A DNA stretch of 64,000 nt from Antedon mediterranea. Lineage: Eukaryota > Echinodermata > Crinoidea > Comatulida > Antedonidae. Shown piece after piece: positions 36,401 through 46,961 of the stretch (its first letter is position 1; each line of letters begins with the position of its first letter). The notes beneath the pieces were generated by a model. It worked only from the letters and a program-made list of their open reading frames with translations. It had not been told where the DNA came from and made no database searches. The translations under genes and the position numbers were made by a program. The DNA lies in assembly GCF_964355755.1 (NCBI RefSeq), contig NC_092674.1, positions 7,755,001 to 7,819,000 of the forward strand, written 5' to 3'.

Positions 36401-38426
36401 TTCCTCAATGATCCAATCAGTGGGACAATGTTCTCACTTAATCCTCGCTATACCGAAACCGGTCAAAACAAATGCTCGTTTCATAATCATATTCTACAAA
36501 AAGACTGACAAGTAAAGTAAATACATTTTTGCTGTGTCATTGTAGATCATTATCATTGAAGTCGGTTTGAAACTTCACAGCAAGATCAGTTGTCGCATAC
36601 CGAATATACACATTTAAACAATGTTATATCCAATAAAATATTGATACATTTTTAAAAACATTTGAAGAATGAGTGAGAATTTACACCAGGAAAAGGTTGA
36701 AAAAAGAATTAAAGAGATGTAGGCCTAGACTTAATGAATTGGCAGGAAAGAGAGAAAAACAAGCAAAGACAACCAAAATGAAAACAAAGCCCATCATTGT
36801 GTTTGTTTGTATGCAGAGAAATTCCCACTATTTAGAAAAAAATAACAAATAGAATATTGCTTTGTAATCGACATGTTTTATGACACTTTAAAAACTTACA
36901 AGCAGAAAGAAATGTTGAAGATGGAAACATGGGAAGGCAATCGCAATAGTCAACGCTTTCGATTAGCGCAAACAAATTCGCCTAATAGTGGAAAAAATCT
37001 GTAAAGAAAACCATCTAGCTAGCCTACATTATAAAACATACGCTATAAAATATTCTTTAGATTAGTGGATATTACGTTCCTTTCATGGATATATTGTTCA
37101 CTCTATCCATACATAAACAAATAATACAATATATGTTTTTGTGCGTGTAACTGATCTCAGTTGTTATTATAGAGTAAAACAGTTCTTATAACTCATCATG
37201 AGCTTAGCCCTTGATTGTCAACATAAGCCGTTAGGGTCACCTCTATAAATAAGGTTGAATAAAAAAATAAATAAAAACAAATAAAACAAATTCTTCAAAA
37301 TAGTTTGCATGACAAAGTGGTGACTTTGTTGACTAGTTGCTAATAACAAAATAGGCTAAGCTAACCAGAATAGGTTTGTTTTTAGCAAAGGCAACCTTAC
37401 TCTATTTAATTTAATTATATATTATATTATTATATATGGCCATTACTATTAAAACATATGGCTTCCATTTAATATGTATTATTATGTTATTGTGTTTTGA
37501 AAACAGTCAACTGAAACATTGAATATTGAAATATTTTATTCATACTGGGCGATCTCTTCAGTCAAAGACTAGTCTCTCAGAGGGCCCAGTTATGATCAGC
37601 GACTGTGATGTACTAGTACACCGGGGTAACCCCCTACTCGTCTCGAAATATAATACTAGGTTCTAGGTTCTAGTGTACGAGCTAAATATGTACACTGGAC
37701 TCACGGTTTATAGTCCTTATCCGGGAAGACTCGTTCTACCACCAGAACCCAGCGAGTGAGCCCCGAACCCTTGCCGATGGCCAGTTACACTGTTTTAACC
37801 GCTCGGCCATTCACTCGTGTATCCCTTATGTCAAGTATCACGTTTATTCAAATAAAACTAAAAATCCGATTTCAAATAAAGTAGGCCTGAGCAAGATTAT
37901 ACAATATATATGTAGCACTCTTTATATAAATGACACAGACTGTTGTTATATTCTCTCAATGGTACTTTATTTACACTATATACAGGTAGGCCTACACAGA
38001 GAGTGATTAAGTTGTAGCTATCGGTTCAAGTTATTTCCAAATTGTGTTAATCTACAAGAAGTGTTAATTACAGAACATACATGACTATTTAAGGAGTAGC
38101 CCAGTGAGGTGACTTATCAGTTCAGTGAACCTCCTTGTCCCCTCCCAAGAGCTGGTATATACATTAAGATCACACCCAAGTAATCATTAGTAAGTTATTA
38201 CCAATTCCATAGAATAAGGCAATTAATTATTAGGAGTTGACACCTTAGTGGTTACAGCCCAGGTCTATAGTCTACATTAGTTAAGTATGGAAAACCACAT
38301 GAATTCCAGGAGAGTGAGTGACCTGCTACATCAAAACATAATTATAAACATACCTGATCTTGAATGGAATGCCAAAGAGAAAGCTATAACCAGGCGGAAC
38401 AAGTTTACAAAACGTTTAGCCAACAT
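21687..38426 (-). CDS. Gene 2: complete Tie-like-ectodomain receptor tyrosine phosphatase
   Basis: Complete model of 28 exons: 38354-38426, 35384-35770, 34852-35100, 34321-34455, 33874-34014, 31786-31911, 31367-31507, 30779-31090, 30308-30375, 29904-30141, 28942-29217, 28621-28708, 28363-28472, 27901-28139, 27437-27524, 27207-27283, 26828-26864, 26538-26635, 25998-26120, 25356-25519, 24965-25100, 24274-24411, 23941-24040, 23600-23673, 23046-23303, 22470-22618, 22146-22281, 21687-21758. Total 4233 nt, about 1410 residues plus stop. Approximate order: signal peptide 1-24, unknown domain 25-153, Ig 154-236, EGF modules 237-417, FN3 418-715, membrane helix about 720-742, linker 745-860, D1 about 835-1100, D2 about 1105-1395. 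It would act at the plasma membrane. The order resembles the Tie kinase ectodomain joined to R2B-like phosphatase domains. It is the intact middle member of the tandem array, about 5.6 kb downstream of gene 1 by position. Confidence 0.9.
24641..24685. repeat. Hairpin palindrome in gene 2 intron
   Basis: TATAGCTT-at-CGAGTTCACTATT faces AATAGTGAACTCGAAAGCTATA with a very small loop. No recognised family. Confidence 0.6.
24965..27524 (-). other. Gene 2 PTP domain D1 (catalytic)
   Basis: Exons 27437-27524, 27207-27283, 26828-26864, 26538-26635, 25998-26120, 25356-25519 and 24965-25100. Present: KKNRYANVIP, GSDYINASYLD, GYTIPHEFIACQ, WRMVWKEKSRVIVVV, HFTEWPDKSVSN, VHCSAGAGRTG with catalytic Cys near residue 1056, and NRIQMVQTE. 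Exon lengths equal gene 1 except 164 versus 167 nt for the WPD exon. All residues needed for catalysis are seen. Confidence 0.9.
27901..28708 (-). other. Gene 2 transmembrane and juxtamembrane exons
   Basis: Exon 28621-28708 encodes the helix (IGVILGCLIPALVVVLIVVL) followed by KRR. Exon 28363-28472 is 33 nt longer than in gene 1 because of a Gly/Ala/Pro-rich insert (PGAGAFGTGVSPAGG). This insert is encoded by an unusually GC-rich stretch at about 28395-28455 within very AT-rich surroundings. Exon 27901-28139 carries AYDEVSGVDNSSK, an acidic run, EPVYGNTQLDNQEYKP and the PTP entry IELSKLHDYVTKRQ. Confidence 0.8.
28942..31090 (-). other. Gene 2 fibronectin type III exons
   Basis: Exons 30779-31090, 30308-30375, 29904-30141 and 28942-29217. 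FN3 features include NLIPNTKYQFYSHFSR, SWCSSYNVNARVVN, ASTCDISNYQVTYYYELSGG and SCIEYTFSVLASYLNVN. Exon sizes match gene 1 within multiples of 3 (312/306, 68/68, 238/241, 276/276). The first exon shares a block of near identity with gene 3 at 51.63-51.86 kb. Confidence 0.82.
32460..33835 (-). repeat. Repeat R1 copy split by a LINE fragment
   Basis: 32460-32855 and 33640-33835 match, in inverted orientation, adjacent parts of the insertion at 54164-54936 (GCGCAGATTTTTGCGCGC region; AATCGATGTGGTTATGATTT region). In the 54-kb copy these parts are continuous, so the 0.8 kb between them here is a later insertion. Confidence 0.65.
32856..33640 (+). mobile_element. 5'-truncated LINE inserted in R1
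   Basis: The plus translation shows KPVTWKSHINFIKNRIKKKS, GILFSLRHIVP, RSTYKSNLYPILLVQKMC and, after a frame change, QINGKTPHQT and FNGALLDLN. This is a LINE pol C terminus. The 3' UTR ends at about 33640 with GACGTGAATAAAGTTGGTAT. The same 3' UTR occurs inverted at 46650-46880, and part of the coding region is duplicated at 53300-53688. Confidence 0.75.
34101..34304. mobile_element. Solo BEL LTR with target duplication
   Basis: LTR at 34106-34299 (194 bp), TGTTCTGAAG...TTCAGTACA, closely similar to the 3' LTR at 63802-63997. It is flanked by identical GTAGC at 34101-34105 and 34300-34304. TG...CA ends and a 5-bp target duplication fit BEL/Pao. It lies in a gene 2 intron and arose by LTR-LTR recombination. 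Confidence 0.9.
34852..35770 (-). other. Gene 2 N-terminal unknown domain and Ig-like domain exons
   Basis: Exons 35384-35770 and 34852-35100 have the same lengths as their gene 1 partners. The N-terminal module ends IGVFTFEAKKNGEVTNSAIV. The Ig exon has GESVTINLSKGGDLPDLRWR and RKDDGVYECYTGDSPDGN. Differences from gene 1 are concentrated in the first exon, which suggests faster change in the outermost, possibly ligand-facing, module (inference). Confidence 0.75.
37612..37816 (-). repeat. tRNA-derived SINE in gene 2 intron 1
   Basis: The minus strand begins GTGAATGGCCGAGCGGTTAA (Leu/Ser tRNA-like A box) and continues to GGGTTCGGGGCTC (B box), then a body with GGTAGAACGAGTCTTC and CCAGTGTACAT and an end with CGAGACGAGTAGGGGGTTAC. 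The second, truncated copy at 9165-9345 confirms a dispersed family. Confidence 0.75.
38354..38426 (-). other. Gene 2 exon 1: start codon and signal peptide
   Basis: ATG at 38424-38426 (minus) opens a 24-codon exon with basic residues, a hydrophobic core (LVIAFSLAF) and HSRS, then a GT donor in phase 1. It lies 2.6 kb from exon 2, and intron 1 carries a SINE. The exon was found by its match to gene 1 exon 1 (KCFRNYF.../KRFVNLF...), not by a long ORF. It is the only start that makes the total coding length divisible by 3 with a clear leader. Confidence 0.8.
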
Positions 38427-38609
38427 CTCCACTAATGTCTCACGTCATGTTCATTAAGTAGCCAGTTATAACAGCAATGGTACGCTCATACACGTCTCTA
38501 GAACTTAATATTTGGATAGAATGCTATATAATACAATGTATAGCAATTAAGTAGTTAAATTAGTGAAACACAACAGACTTATACAGCACTAAATAATAAT
38601 ACGAAGTGT

Positions 38610-38621
38610 TTCCTTGTTTAT
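38610..38621 (-). promoter_or_regulatory. Shared upstream motif TAAACAAGGAAA, gene 2
   Basis: Partner of the gene 1 site. The extended sequence CTAAATAAACAAGGAAACA is readable here on the minus strand, in the putative proximal promoter or 5' UTR of gene 2. Conservation between paralogues whose introns have otherwise diverged is the reason to flag it. Confidence 0.35.
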
Positions 38622-39289
38622 TTAGTTGTCTGTATATTAACCCATGACCCTTTTATCTAGTAATAATCCTATTTCCTCATACTTTAAAACCGGTACTATG
38701 AAAGCTGAATAGAGATCACCAACAACAAAAACTATTGTCTAATTTTAGCATCGCGAAAGAAAAAGAAATATTATATAATAGTATATTTGATTGAGTCATG
38801 TACTACATCAGAACTTTTCATCAGCAGTGAATATTTATATTTTGCTTATTATTCATAACAATGATTTTGCTACTTTACACAACTCGTTTTGGTATGCATA
38901 TTAAGTCTTGGTAGTGTTTTGTTTATCATATCACTACGTTCACAAAATAGGTTATAATCAGAAACTCCCCAGAGAAGTTGAAAGTGCACTTGGCGATTTT
39001 CAAAGCGTATAAGGAAATAATATTAATAGCAATTATAAGTGGCGTAAATCGAACCATGGAGCGAACTTTGTTTGTTTATAAAGAGATCCGTTTAGAAATA
39101 TTGACTTGTGACGATATGCTTCAATGCATTTTGATAATAAAAATAGACTATCTTTTCAAACTATCACGTAGGCTATCATTTAATCCTGATTGGATAAATT
39201 GATATCAAGGAACGCGGATATTAACCAACAATATGTAACATTAATCCTAATAATAGAATAATTACACAGCAAAATTTGAAATTCTAAGC

Positions 39290-41515
39290 AAGAAAAAAAA
39301 ATCTTGTTTTAAGAAAAAATTCTTAAAATAAGTATTTTTTTTCTTGTCAAGATTTAAAATTACTTAAAACAAGAAATAATTTTCTAGAAAAGACACATTT
39401 TCTTAAATTAAGTTTTGCAATATTCTTGAAAATGCTTATTACAAGAAATATTTTACTTAAAATAAGAAGTCAATATCATTCTCTTCTTATTAAGAATAGT
39501 TTTGCTTAAAACAAGATTTGAAAATACTTAATTTGAAAAGTATTTTACTTAAAATAAGAAATCTATATTATATTTATCCCTATCAAGAATAATTTTTCTT
39601 AAATCAAGATTGATGAATTATAAAAATTACTTAAAACAATAAATATTTTTCTAGGTAAGACAAAGTTTCTTAAATTAGGTTTCGCAATAGTCTTGAACAT
39701 ACTTGTTTTGAGAAATATTTTACTTAAAATAAGAAGTCAATTTCACACTACCCTTATCAAGATTATTTTTACTTGAATCAAGATTCGCAATATTCTTGAA
39801 AATGCTTATTACAAGAAATATTTTACTTAAAATAAGAAGTCAATATCATTCTCTTCTTATTAAGAATAGTTTTGCTTAAAACAAGATTTGAAAATACTTA
39901 ATTTGAAAAGTATTTTACTTAAAATAAGAAATCAATATTATATTTATCCCTATCAAGAATAATTTTTCTTAAATCAAGATTGATGAATTCTAAAAATTAC
40001 TTAAAACAATAAATATTTTTCTAGGTAAGACAAAGTTTCTTAAATTAGGTTTCGCAATATTCCTAAAAATACTTATTTTGAGAAATGTTTTACTTAAAAT
40101 AAGAAGTCAATATCATACTATCTTATCAAGACTATTTTTGCTTAAATTGAGATTCGCAATATTTTAAAACATACTTATTTTGAGAAATGTTTTACTTAAA
40201 ATAAGAAGTCAATATCATACTATCTTATCAAGACTATTTTTACTTGAATCAAGATTCGCAATATTCTTAAAAATACTTATTTCGAGAAATGTTTTACTTA
40301 AAATAAGAAGTCAATATCATACTATCTTATCAAGACTATTTTTGCTTAAATTGAGATTCGCAATATTTTTAAAAATACTTATTTTGAAAAATGTTTTACT
40401 TAAAATAAGAAGTCAATATCATACTATCCTATCAAGACTATTTTTGCTTGAATTCAGATTCGCAATATTCTGATTTTGAGAAATGTTTTACTTAAAATAA
40501 GAAGTCAATATCATACTATCTTATCAAGACTATTTTTACTTGAATCAAGATTCGCAATATTTTTAAAAATACTTATTTTGAAAAATGTTTTACTTAAAAT
40601 AAGAAGTCAATATCATACTATCCTATCAAGACTATTTTTGCTTGAATTCAGATTCGCAATATTCTGATTTTGAGAAATGTTTTACTTAAAATAAGAAGTC
40701 AATATCATACTATCTTATCAAGACTATTTTTACTTGAATCAAGATTCGCAATATTCTTTAAAATACTTATTTTGAGAAATGTTTTACTTAAAATAAGAAG
40801 TCAATATCATACTATCTTATCAAGACTATTTTTGCTTAAATTGAGATTCGCAATATTTTAAAAAATACTTATTTTGAAAAATGTTTTACTTAAAATAAGA
40901 AGTCAATATCATACTATCCTATCAAGACTATTTTTGCTTGAATTCAGATTCGCAATATTCTGATTTTGAGAAATGTTTTACTTAAAATAAGAAGTCAATA
41001 TCATACTATCTTATCAAGACTATTTTTACTTGAATCAAGATTCGCAATATTTTAAAAAATACTTATTTTGAAAAATGTTTTACTTAAAATAAGAAGTCAA
41101 TATCATACTATCCTATCAAGACTATTTTTGCTTGAATTCAGATTCGCAATATTCTGATTTTGAGAAATGTTTTACTTAAAATAAGAAGTCAATATCATAC
41201 TATCTTATCAAGACTATTTTTACTTGAATCAAGATTCGCAATATTCTTTAAAATACTTATTTTGAGAAATGTTTTACTTAAAATAAGAAGTCAATATCAT
41301 ACTATCTTATCAAGACTATTTTTGCTTAAATTGAGATTCGCAATATTTTTAAAAATACTTATTTTGAGAAATGTTTTACTTAAGATAAGAAGTCAATATC
41401 ATACTATATCCTATCAAGACTATTTTTGCTTGAATTGAAGTCAATTCTATTTTAATATTCTTAAAAATACTTATTTTGAGAAATGTTTTACTTAAAATAG
41501 ATTGTCAATATCCTT
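39290..41515. repeat. Left subterminal tandem array
   Basis: From about 40080 the unit is about 102 bp, alternating with a 10-bp-shorter 92-bp version to give 194-bp dimers (for example unit starts at 40476, 40670). The core is ACTTAAAATAAGAAGTCAAT, then TATCAAGACTATTTTTxCTT and GATTCGCAATATT. The part from 39400 to 40060 has an additional 370-bp higher-order repeat (39421 and 39791). The open frame through the array (NVLLKIRSQYHTILSRLF) is a by-product of the repeat, not a gene. Confidence 0.9.
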
Positions 41516-42290
41516 ATATTCACACAACGGTAGAGCAGTTAGCACTTCAGTTTCAACTGATGAAAGAATCTGGGTAATCAAACTGTTTGTGCTTTGAATA
41601 ATCGATTGCACTGCAACCTAAAGAAAATAATATTGATTTAATATTTTTTATATTCAAGTTTTAATATGTTTAAAAACTAAGTTGTGCTTTAGTTGGGGAG
41701 CTATGCAGCCTAACAAAAAAAATGTTATTTGTAACAATGAAATTGGTCACAAAAAAATGCAACATAAACTTAGCGTGTAAACTATAATGCCTAGGCCTAG
41801 TACCCAAGTCCTATAGTTACTATAGCTAATAGTCCTGTATAATAACAGTACCAGCAAGGCCTAGGAAATAGACGTATTTCTCTAATAAAAAATAGTTTAA
41901 AATGCATAATTGTTGTAATTTTAAAGCAAAATGGCTTACCTGTGGAATCTTGTTTCTCTCCTTTAATTTTAGTAGAAAGAAATCAGCATTTTTTATACTA
42001 TTATCTGCTTGTTCATCCTCTAGTTAGTAGGCCTTCTTGCTGAGCATCAACAAGATCATTAATATTAAACAATCATTAACAGTATAACAATACTAGAATT
42101 ATCACTACTACTATCGTCAGTTGATAAATCATCCCCGTTATAATAGTTTTTTTCTTCATTAACTTCGTCAGTCTCCTAGTCTAGGCCTAGTTCTACTTCA
42201 TCCTCAATTGGCATCCTCGTTTTCTCCAGGCATACTTATATACTGATGTTTCCATCGTCAACAGCAGGAGGTTGCCGATTGTTATACTCG
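41515..42290 (-). pseudogene. Remnant coding exons inside the TIR transposon
   Basis: On the minus strand an exon-like stretch ends NADFFLLKLKERNKIPQ with a GT donor at about 41938. After an AG at about 41622 it continues VAVQSIIQSTNSLITQILSS and ETEVLTALPLCEYKDIDNLF. Upstream an acidic stretch (EVNEEKNYYNGDDLSTDDSS) is broken by stops. The FLLKLKE...IPQ..V.SI pattern resembles, from memory, multi-copy uncharacterised transposon-linked proteins of fish and invertebrates. Function unknown. Confidence 0.4.
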
Positions 42291-42839
42291 TCCTTAAAAT
42301 GGCGTCTTATGACATGCTTGTAAAACGAATTGTAAATTCCAAAGCTTGCCGGGCAGCGAACCACCAATTCCACATGTTACTCGAAAATTCGGAGTATTTC
42401 CATGAATTGAATTATAATGCCTTAGCAAATAGGGTAGCAAATACTGTACCTACTTCAGTTTACTGGCACCAACTTATCGCTTTTTTTCGGACTGCAACAA
42501 ACACGTGTCATTATTATTGTCTGTCGTATTACTGTTGGTCCAGACGTTTTATAGATTTGCTTTAACCACGATGGAGGTTTATACCTCCATGCTTTAACGT
42601 TGAGCAGTATAATGACCTTATACATTCTGGGTAAAAGGCCAGCGATAAATTTTTGGTTATAGTTGAAAAACAACACTGTGTGTGGTCGATGACCTAGCTC
42701 CCGGCGGGATCATGGCCAACGGTTTTTTAAAGTAATCATTCAAAATCTAGAGTTTGTAAGTAAAAGACACCTTTCATCGCAATTTATATATTAAATGCTT
42801 CAATAGGCCTAGTAAGATTAGTCTAATATAATGTTGAAG

Positions 42840-44145
42840 GAAGACGCTTTGTTGAAGATCCGAGAAATAGATGAAGAAGTGGCCAACATTTTAACAGGTT
42901 CGTAGGCCTAATAATTATATTTTAATCTGCCAGCAGTCTAGGCCTAGCCTAGGCTCCTTCCTAGTAAGTAATACTGTAGGCCTGGAACTAGTAGGTCTAG
43001 GCTAGCCTACTATGCCTGTACTGACGGACAGGTGTATAGGTTTAGCTTAGCATTTTAGTTCAGACATTGACAGAGGGGACAAATATTGTCGGACCTATTT
43101 CAGCTAGGTATAAGGAAGGCCTAATAATAGATAATACAATTATAATGTAACAGTTAGTTTGTAATGTAGCCATGAAATATCTACGAAGGATTATATTATA
43201 TACACATATTCCAATGAGAAATATAATGACATTTAAAAACACTTCTTTATATTTAATTAATTGTACACACTAAGTAATCCCCGAAGTGATCACATCGATA
43301 TTGAAACTTAATGTTTCTAACTCTAAATTTAAAAAAAACATACTAAAAAAACAAACAAAAAACATACGTACTGCATAACTAAAATTGTTATATTAAATTT
43401 CTTTTTAAAAAACTGTGTTATTTACAATATCTTAAATTATTTGTTAGGTAATTGAAGAAGTTCGAAGGATACTAATTATTACTAGGCAAAGAGGAATGAA
43501 ATACAAAAGAAAGCTTTTTAAAAAAGTGCTTAGCAAATTTTTTCAAAGAAGAGAATAATATACAGTAGTTTATTTTGGTATTTTAAAGAGAAACACCAGT
43601 CCTCCATCTGGTAAGTAAATTTCGAGGTATATACTATGTTTACAATAATTTATTAAAATCAAACAATTAAACAAAATTTACATTTAATTGTATGATTGTT
43701 ATTATAAACATTGATACGGAATAAAAACATCAATCAGGACTGAGCACCGTTTTGCGTATTGTCTTCCTAAATAGTAATATTAAAAATAAATTTAGACCCT
43801 AATAATTTAACTAAAAATAATAGATACAGCCAGGCCTGTCTTTGGGATCGGTATAAACAGGGCAAAGTTTGTGATTAAAAAGTTCAAATGCATATTCCAC
43901 CCACCCTTATGTCTTATAATGTAAAATTATTCTTACCACCGTTCTAATATTGCGTCATGTTTTTGTGTTTACCGCCCCAGATATAGGACTCTAAAACCAC
44001 ACCGTACCCAATTAGTTGATGATGTTACACATATTTTAAATACAGTAATAACTAAAACTATATTAATCTCTTTTCATTTTTAGGAACATGAATAAAGATC
44101 CAGAATCCTGGTCTTCACGCCGATCAGGTAATATGCCGGTATTGC
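42840..44145 (+). other. Two plus-strand exon-like pieces in the transposon core
   Basis: 42832-42898 reads MLKEDALLKIREIDEEVANI and ends in a GT donor. At 44083 an AG is followed by a 44-nt piece (NMNKDPESWSSRRSG) and another GT at about 44128. They may belong to the element's own gene or be chance. No family recognised. Confidence 0.25.
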
Positions 44146-44619
44146 TTTTGGACACAGAAATGGCCTACATTAAAGTTTAGCAAACAATTCTAACTACAAA
44201 GAAAGCAAAATTAGATGAGGCTCTAGTTACTCTCCTCTCCACTTTTTACCTTCTGGATTTCGATTATCCAAAATGAAAAGAAGTAGGCATCACTATCCTT
44301 TAACAGTTAGTGATTTGTGATGAAAACACACCTGTACACTTGACAAAGGCTGTTGAATCATCATTAGTATACATTAATAAATTTAAGGACACCTAATAGT
44401 TTAAAGCCCAGGTGCGGGAGAAGAATTTTACGAAATTTGTATTTTACCATTTTAATGTTTTTAAGTTTTCTTTTGATGGCATTTTATTATTAATAAAAAC
44501 AAGTTTGTTTTAAAGAAGTTGTATATATTATTGTACCTAATGTCATGTAAATTGTAGTTCTTAATGAAAATAACAGTAGTATTGTTAATATTATGTTTTA
44601 TAACATTCTTGAATTTATT

Positions 44620-46275
44620 TGTTTAAGTAAAATATTTCTTAAAATGAGTATTCATTTATCGTTCTTAAAATAACTTAAAATAAATTTTTAATGATTTATA
44701 TTTTATAGAATTCTTGTTTCAAGCAATTTTTTTCCCAATATAAGTAATAATTTACGAATTTTAATTTGATAGAATTCTTGTTTCAAGCAATACTTTTCTT
44801 AAAATAAGTAAACATTTACTGGTTTTTATTTGATAGACTTCTTGTTTACTTATTTTAAAAAAAGTTTTGCTTGAAACAAGAATTCTACAAATAAAAATCG
44901 GAATATTCTTACTTATTTTAAGAAATATATTGCTTGAAACAAGAAAACTAAAAATATAAATCGGAATATTCTTACTTATTTTAAGAAAAATATTGCTTAA
45001 AACAACAATTCTAAAAAATACAAACCGGAATATTCTTACTTATTTTAAGAAAAATATTGCTTGAAACAAGAATTCTACAAATAAAAATCGGAATATTCTT
45101 ACTTATTTTAAGAAATATATTGCTTGAAACAAGAATTCAAAAAATACAAATCGGAATATTCTTACTTATTTTAAGAAAAATATTGCTTGAAACAAGAATT
45201 CAAAAAATACAAATCGGAATATTCTTACTTATTTTAAGAAATATATTGCTTGAAACAAGAATATTAAAATTAAAAATCGGAATATTCTTACTTATTTTAA
45301 GAAAAATATTGCTTAAAACAAGAATTCTAAAAAATACAAATCGGAATATTCTTACTTATTTTAAGAAAAATATTGCTTGAAACAAGAATTCTACAAATAA
45401 AAATCGGAATATTCTTACTTATTTTAAGAAATATTTTGCTTGAAACAAGAATTCAAAAAATACAAATCGGAATATTCTTTCTTATTTTAAGAAAAAAATT
45501 GCTTGAAACAAGAATTCAAAAAATACAAATCGGAATATTCTTACTTATTTTAAGAAAAATATTGCTTGAAACAAGAATTCAAAAAATACAAATCGGAATA
45601 TTCTTACTTATTTTAAGAAAAATATTGCTTGAAACAAGAATTCAAAAAATAAAAATCGGAATATTCTTACTTATTTTAAGAAACATCTTGCTTGAAACAA
45701 GAATTCAAAAAAATACAAATCGGAATATTCTTACTTATTTTAAGAAATATATTGCTTGAAACAAGAATTCTATAAAATACAAATCGGAATATTCTTACTT
45801 ATTTTAAGAAATATCTTGCTTGAAACAAGAATTCAAAAAAATACAAATCGGAATATTCTTACTTATTTTAAGAAATATATTGCTTGAAACAAGAATTCTA
45901 TAAAATACAAATCGGAATATTCTTACTTATTTTAAGAAATATATTGCTTGAAACAAGAATTCAAAAAAATACAAATCGGAATATTCTTACTTATTTTAAG
46001 AAAAATATTGCTTGAAACAAGAATTCTATTTTAAAAAATCGATAAATTGTTACTTATTTTAAGGCAGATACTGCTTAAAACAAGAATGAAAAAAGCAATT
46101 AAATTCTTGGTAAGAATATTGTTCTTAAAGTATTATTTCTTGGTAAGAATAATTTTCTTGATAAGAATTTGTGTGATTCTTGTTAAGAATTTTACGATTC
46201 TTGGTAAGCCAAAAAGTATTGAAATACGGACAAGTCAAAATTTACTTGTTTCAAGAAATATTTTGCTTGAAACAA
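44620..46275. repeat. Right subterminal tandem array
   Basis: About 20 copies of a 63-64 bp unit: TTGCTTGAAACAAGAATTC, a variable AT run, CGGAATATTCTTACTTATTT and TAAGAAA. The CTTATTTTAAG word is the complement of the left array's CTTAAAATAAG, so the arrays are inverted relative to each other. The apparent ORFs (LLETRIQKIQIGIFLLILRK repeated) follow the 21-codon period and are not genes. Confidence 0.9.
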
Positions 46276-46649
46276 GTTTTTTTTTTCTTAAAACAAGAAT
46301 CAGAATTTTGCTGTGTATAGCATGTAAACAATATTTGTTTTATATTCACAAATATTTCTAAAATAATTGCTACTATAAAAAATGTTGAGGCAGCTGATTA
46401 CAAATCTCGTTTAATGCCCACTGCTACATGTATTAGATAACACATATTACTTTTTATCACTTCCAACCGTCTGAACCTTTATTTTATTAATTAAATATGC
46501 TACAATAAATTTATCTTTAAATATTCTTAATTTATAGTCATTGAACATCCATTTATTTTCTGTTTAAAATTATGGTTTTCAAAATGTTGGATCAATATAT
46601 TCATTTTCAAAACACTTTAATTTGTGCATGTTGTATGTATTGTTTTTTA

Positions 46650-46880
46650 GATATCAACTTTATTCACATCATCATACATAAATAGTACAATACAATAAAA
46701 TGTATGTGTGTGTGAAAAGGAGCCAAAAAATAGCTTTCGCTAATCAAGGTTTGACTCCTGTCACAAAAAATAAATTAGTCATAATGCATACATTTTCATC
46801 TATCAACAATAATTCAATAAGAAAGAAACAGCAAAGTATATACATAGTCAAAAAGTTTACAAGAGTTATCCCAGTGATTC
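46650..46880 (-). mobile_element. LINE 3' UTR fragment
   Basis: Reverse complement of the LINE 3' end at 33470-33640: GGAGTCAAACCTTGATTAGC, AGCTATTTTTTGGCTC and ATAAAGTTGATA are shared. Only untranslated sequence remains; it lies just outside the TIR transposon. Confidence 0.7.
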
Positions 46881-46961
46881 GACCTGAAATAATTTAACGT
46901 ACCGTACTGCTTGAGTTTAACCGTGGAGAACAATACATTTGTCAATGCTGTTACTTCTTCC

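Larger units (their letters stand above)
39265..46315. mobile_element. 7.05-kb TIR DNA transposon with subterminal tandem arrays
   Basis: The left end CACAGCAAAATTTGAAATTC and the reverse complement of the right end, CACAGCAAAATTCTGATTC, are terminal inverted repeats. TA flanks both sides (39263-39264, 46316-46317), consistent with a TA target duplication. Inside each end are long tandem arrays in opposite orientation (39290-41515; 44620-46275). The 3.1-kb core contains spliced-looking minus-strand coding remnants. The superfamily is not assigned; TA duplication hints at Tc1/mariner-like or related, but no DDE motif is visible. Confidence 0.7.

Noticed and set aside
40180-41438. Open frames encoding a repeated NVLLKIRSQYHTILSRLF-type peptide
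   Set aside because: They are the in-phase reading of the subterminal tandem repeat; frame length depends only on the repeat period, and neither domain nor codon pattern supports a protein.
42272-42565. Plus-strand ORF of 97 residues in the transposon core
   Set aside because: No recognisable domain; the better coding signal in the core is on the minus strand. Kept only as unassigned.
45057-45759. Open frames with a 21-residue repeat (LLETRIQKIQIGIFLLILRK)
   Set aside because: By-product of the 63-bp tandem unit in the right transposon array.
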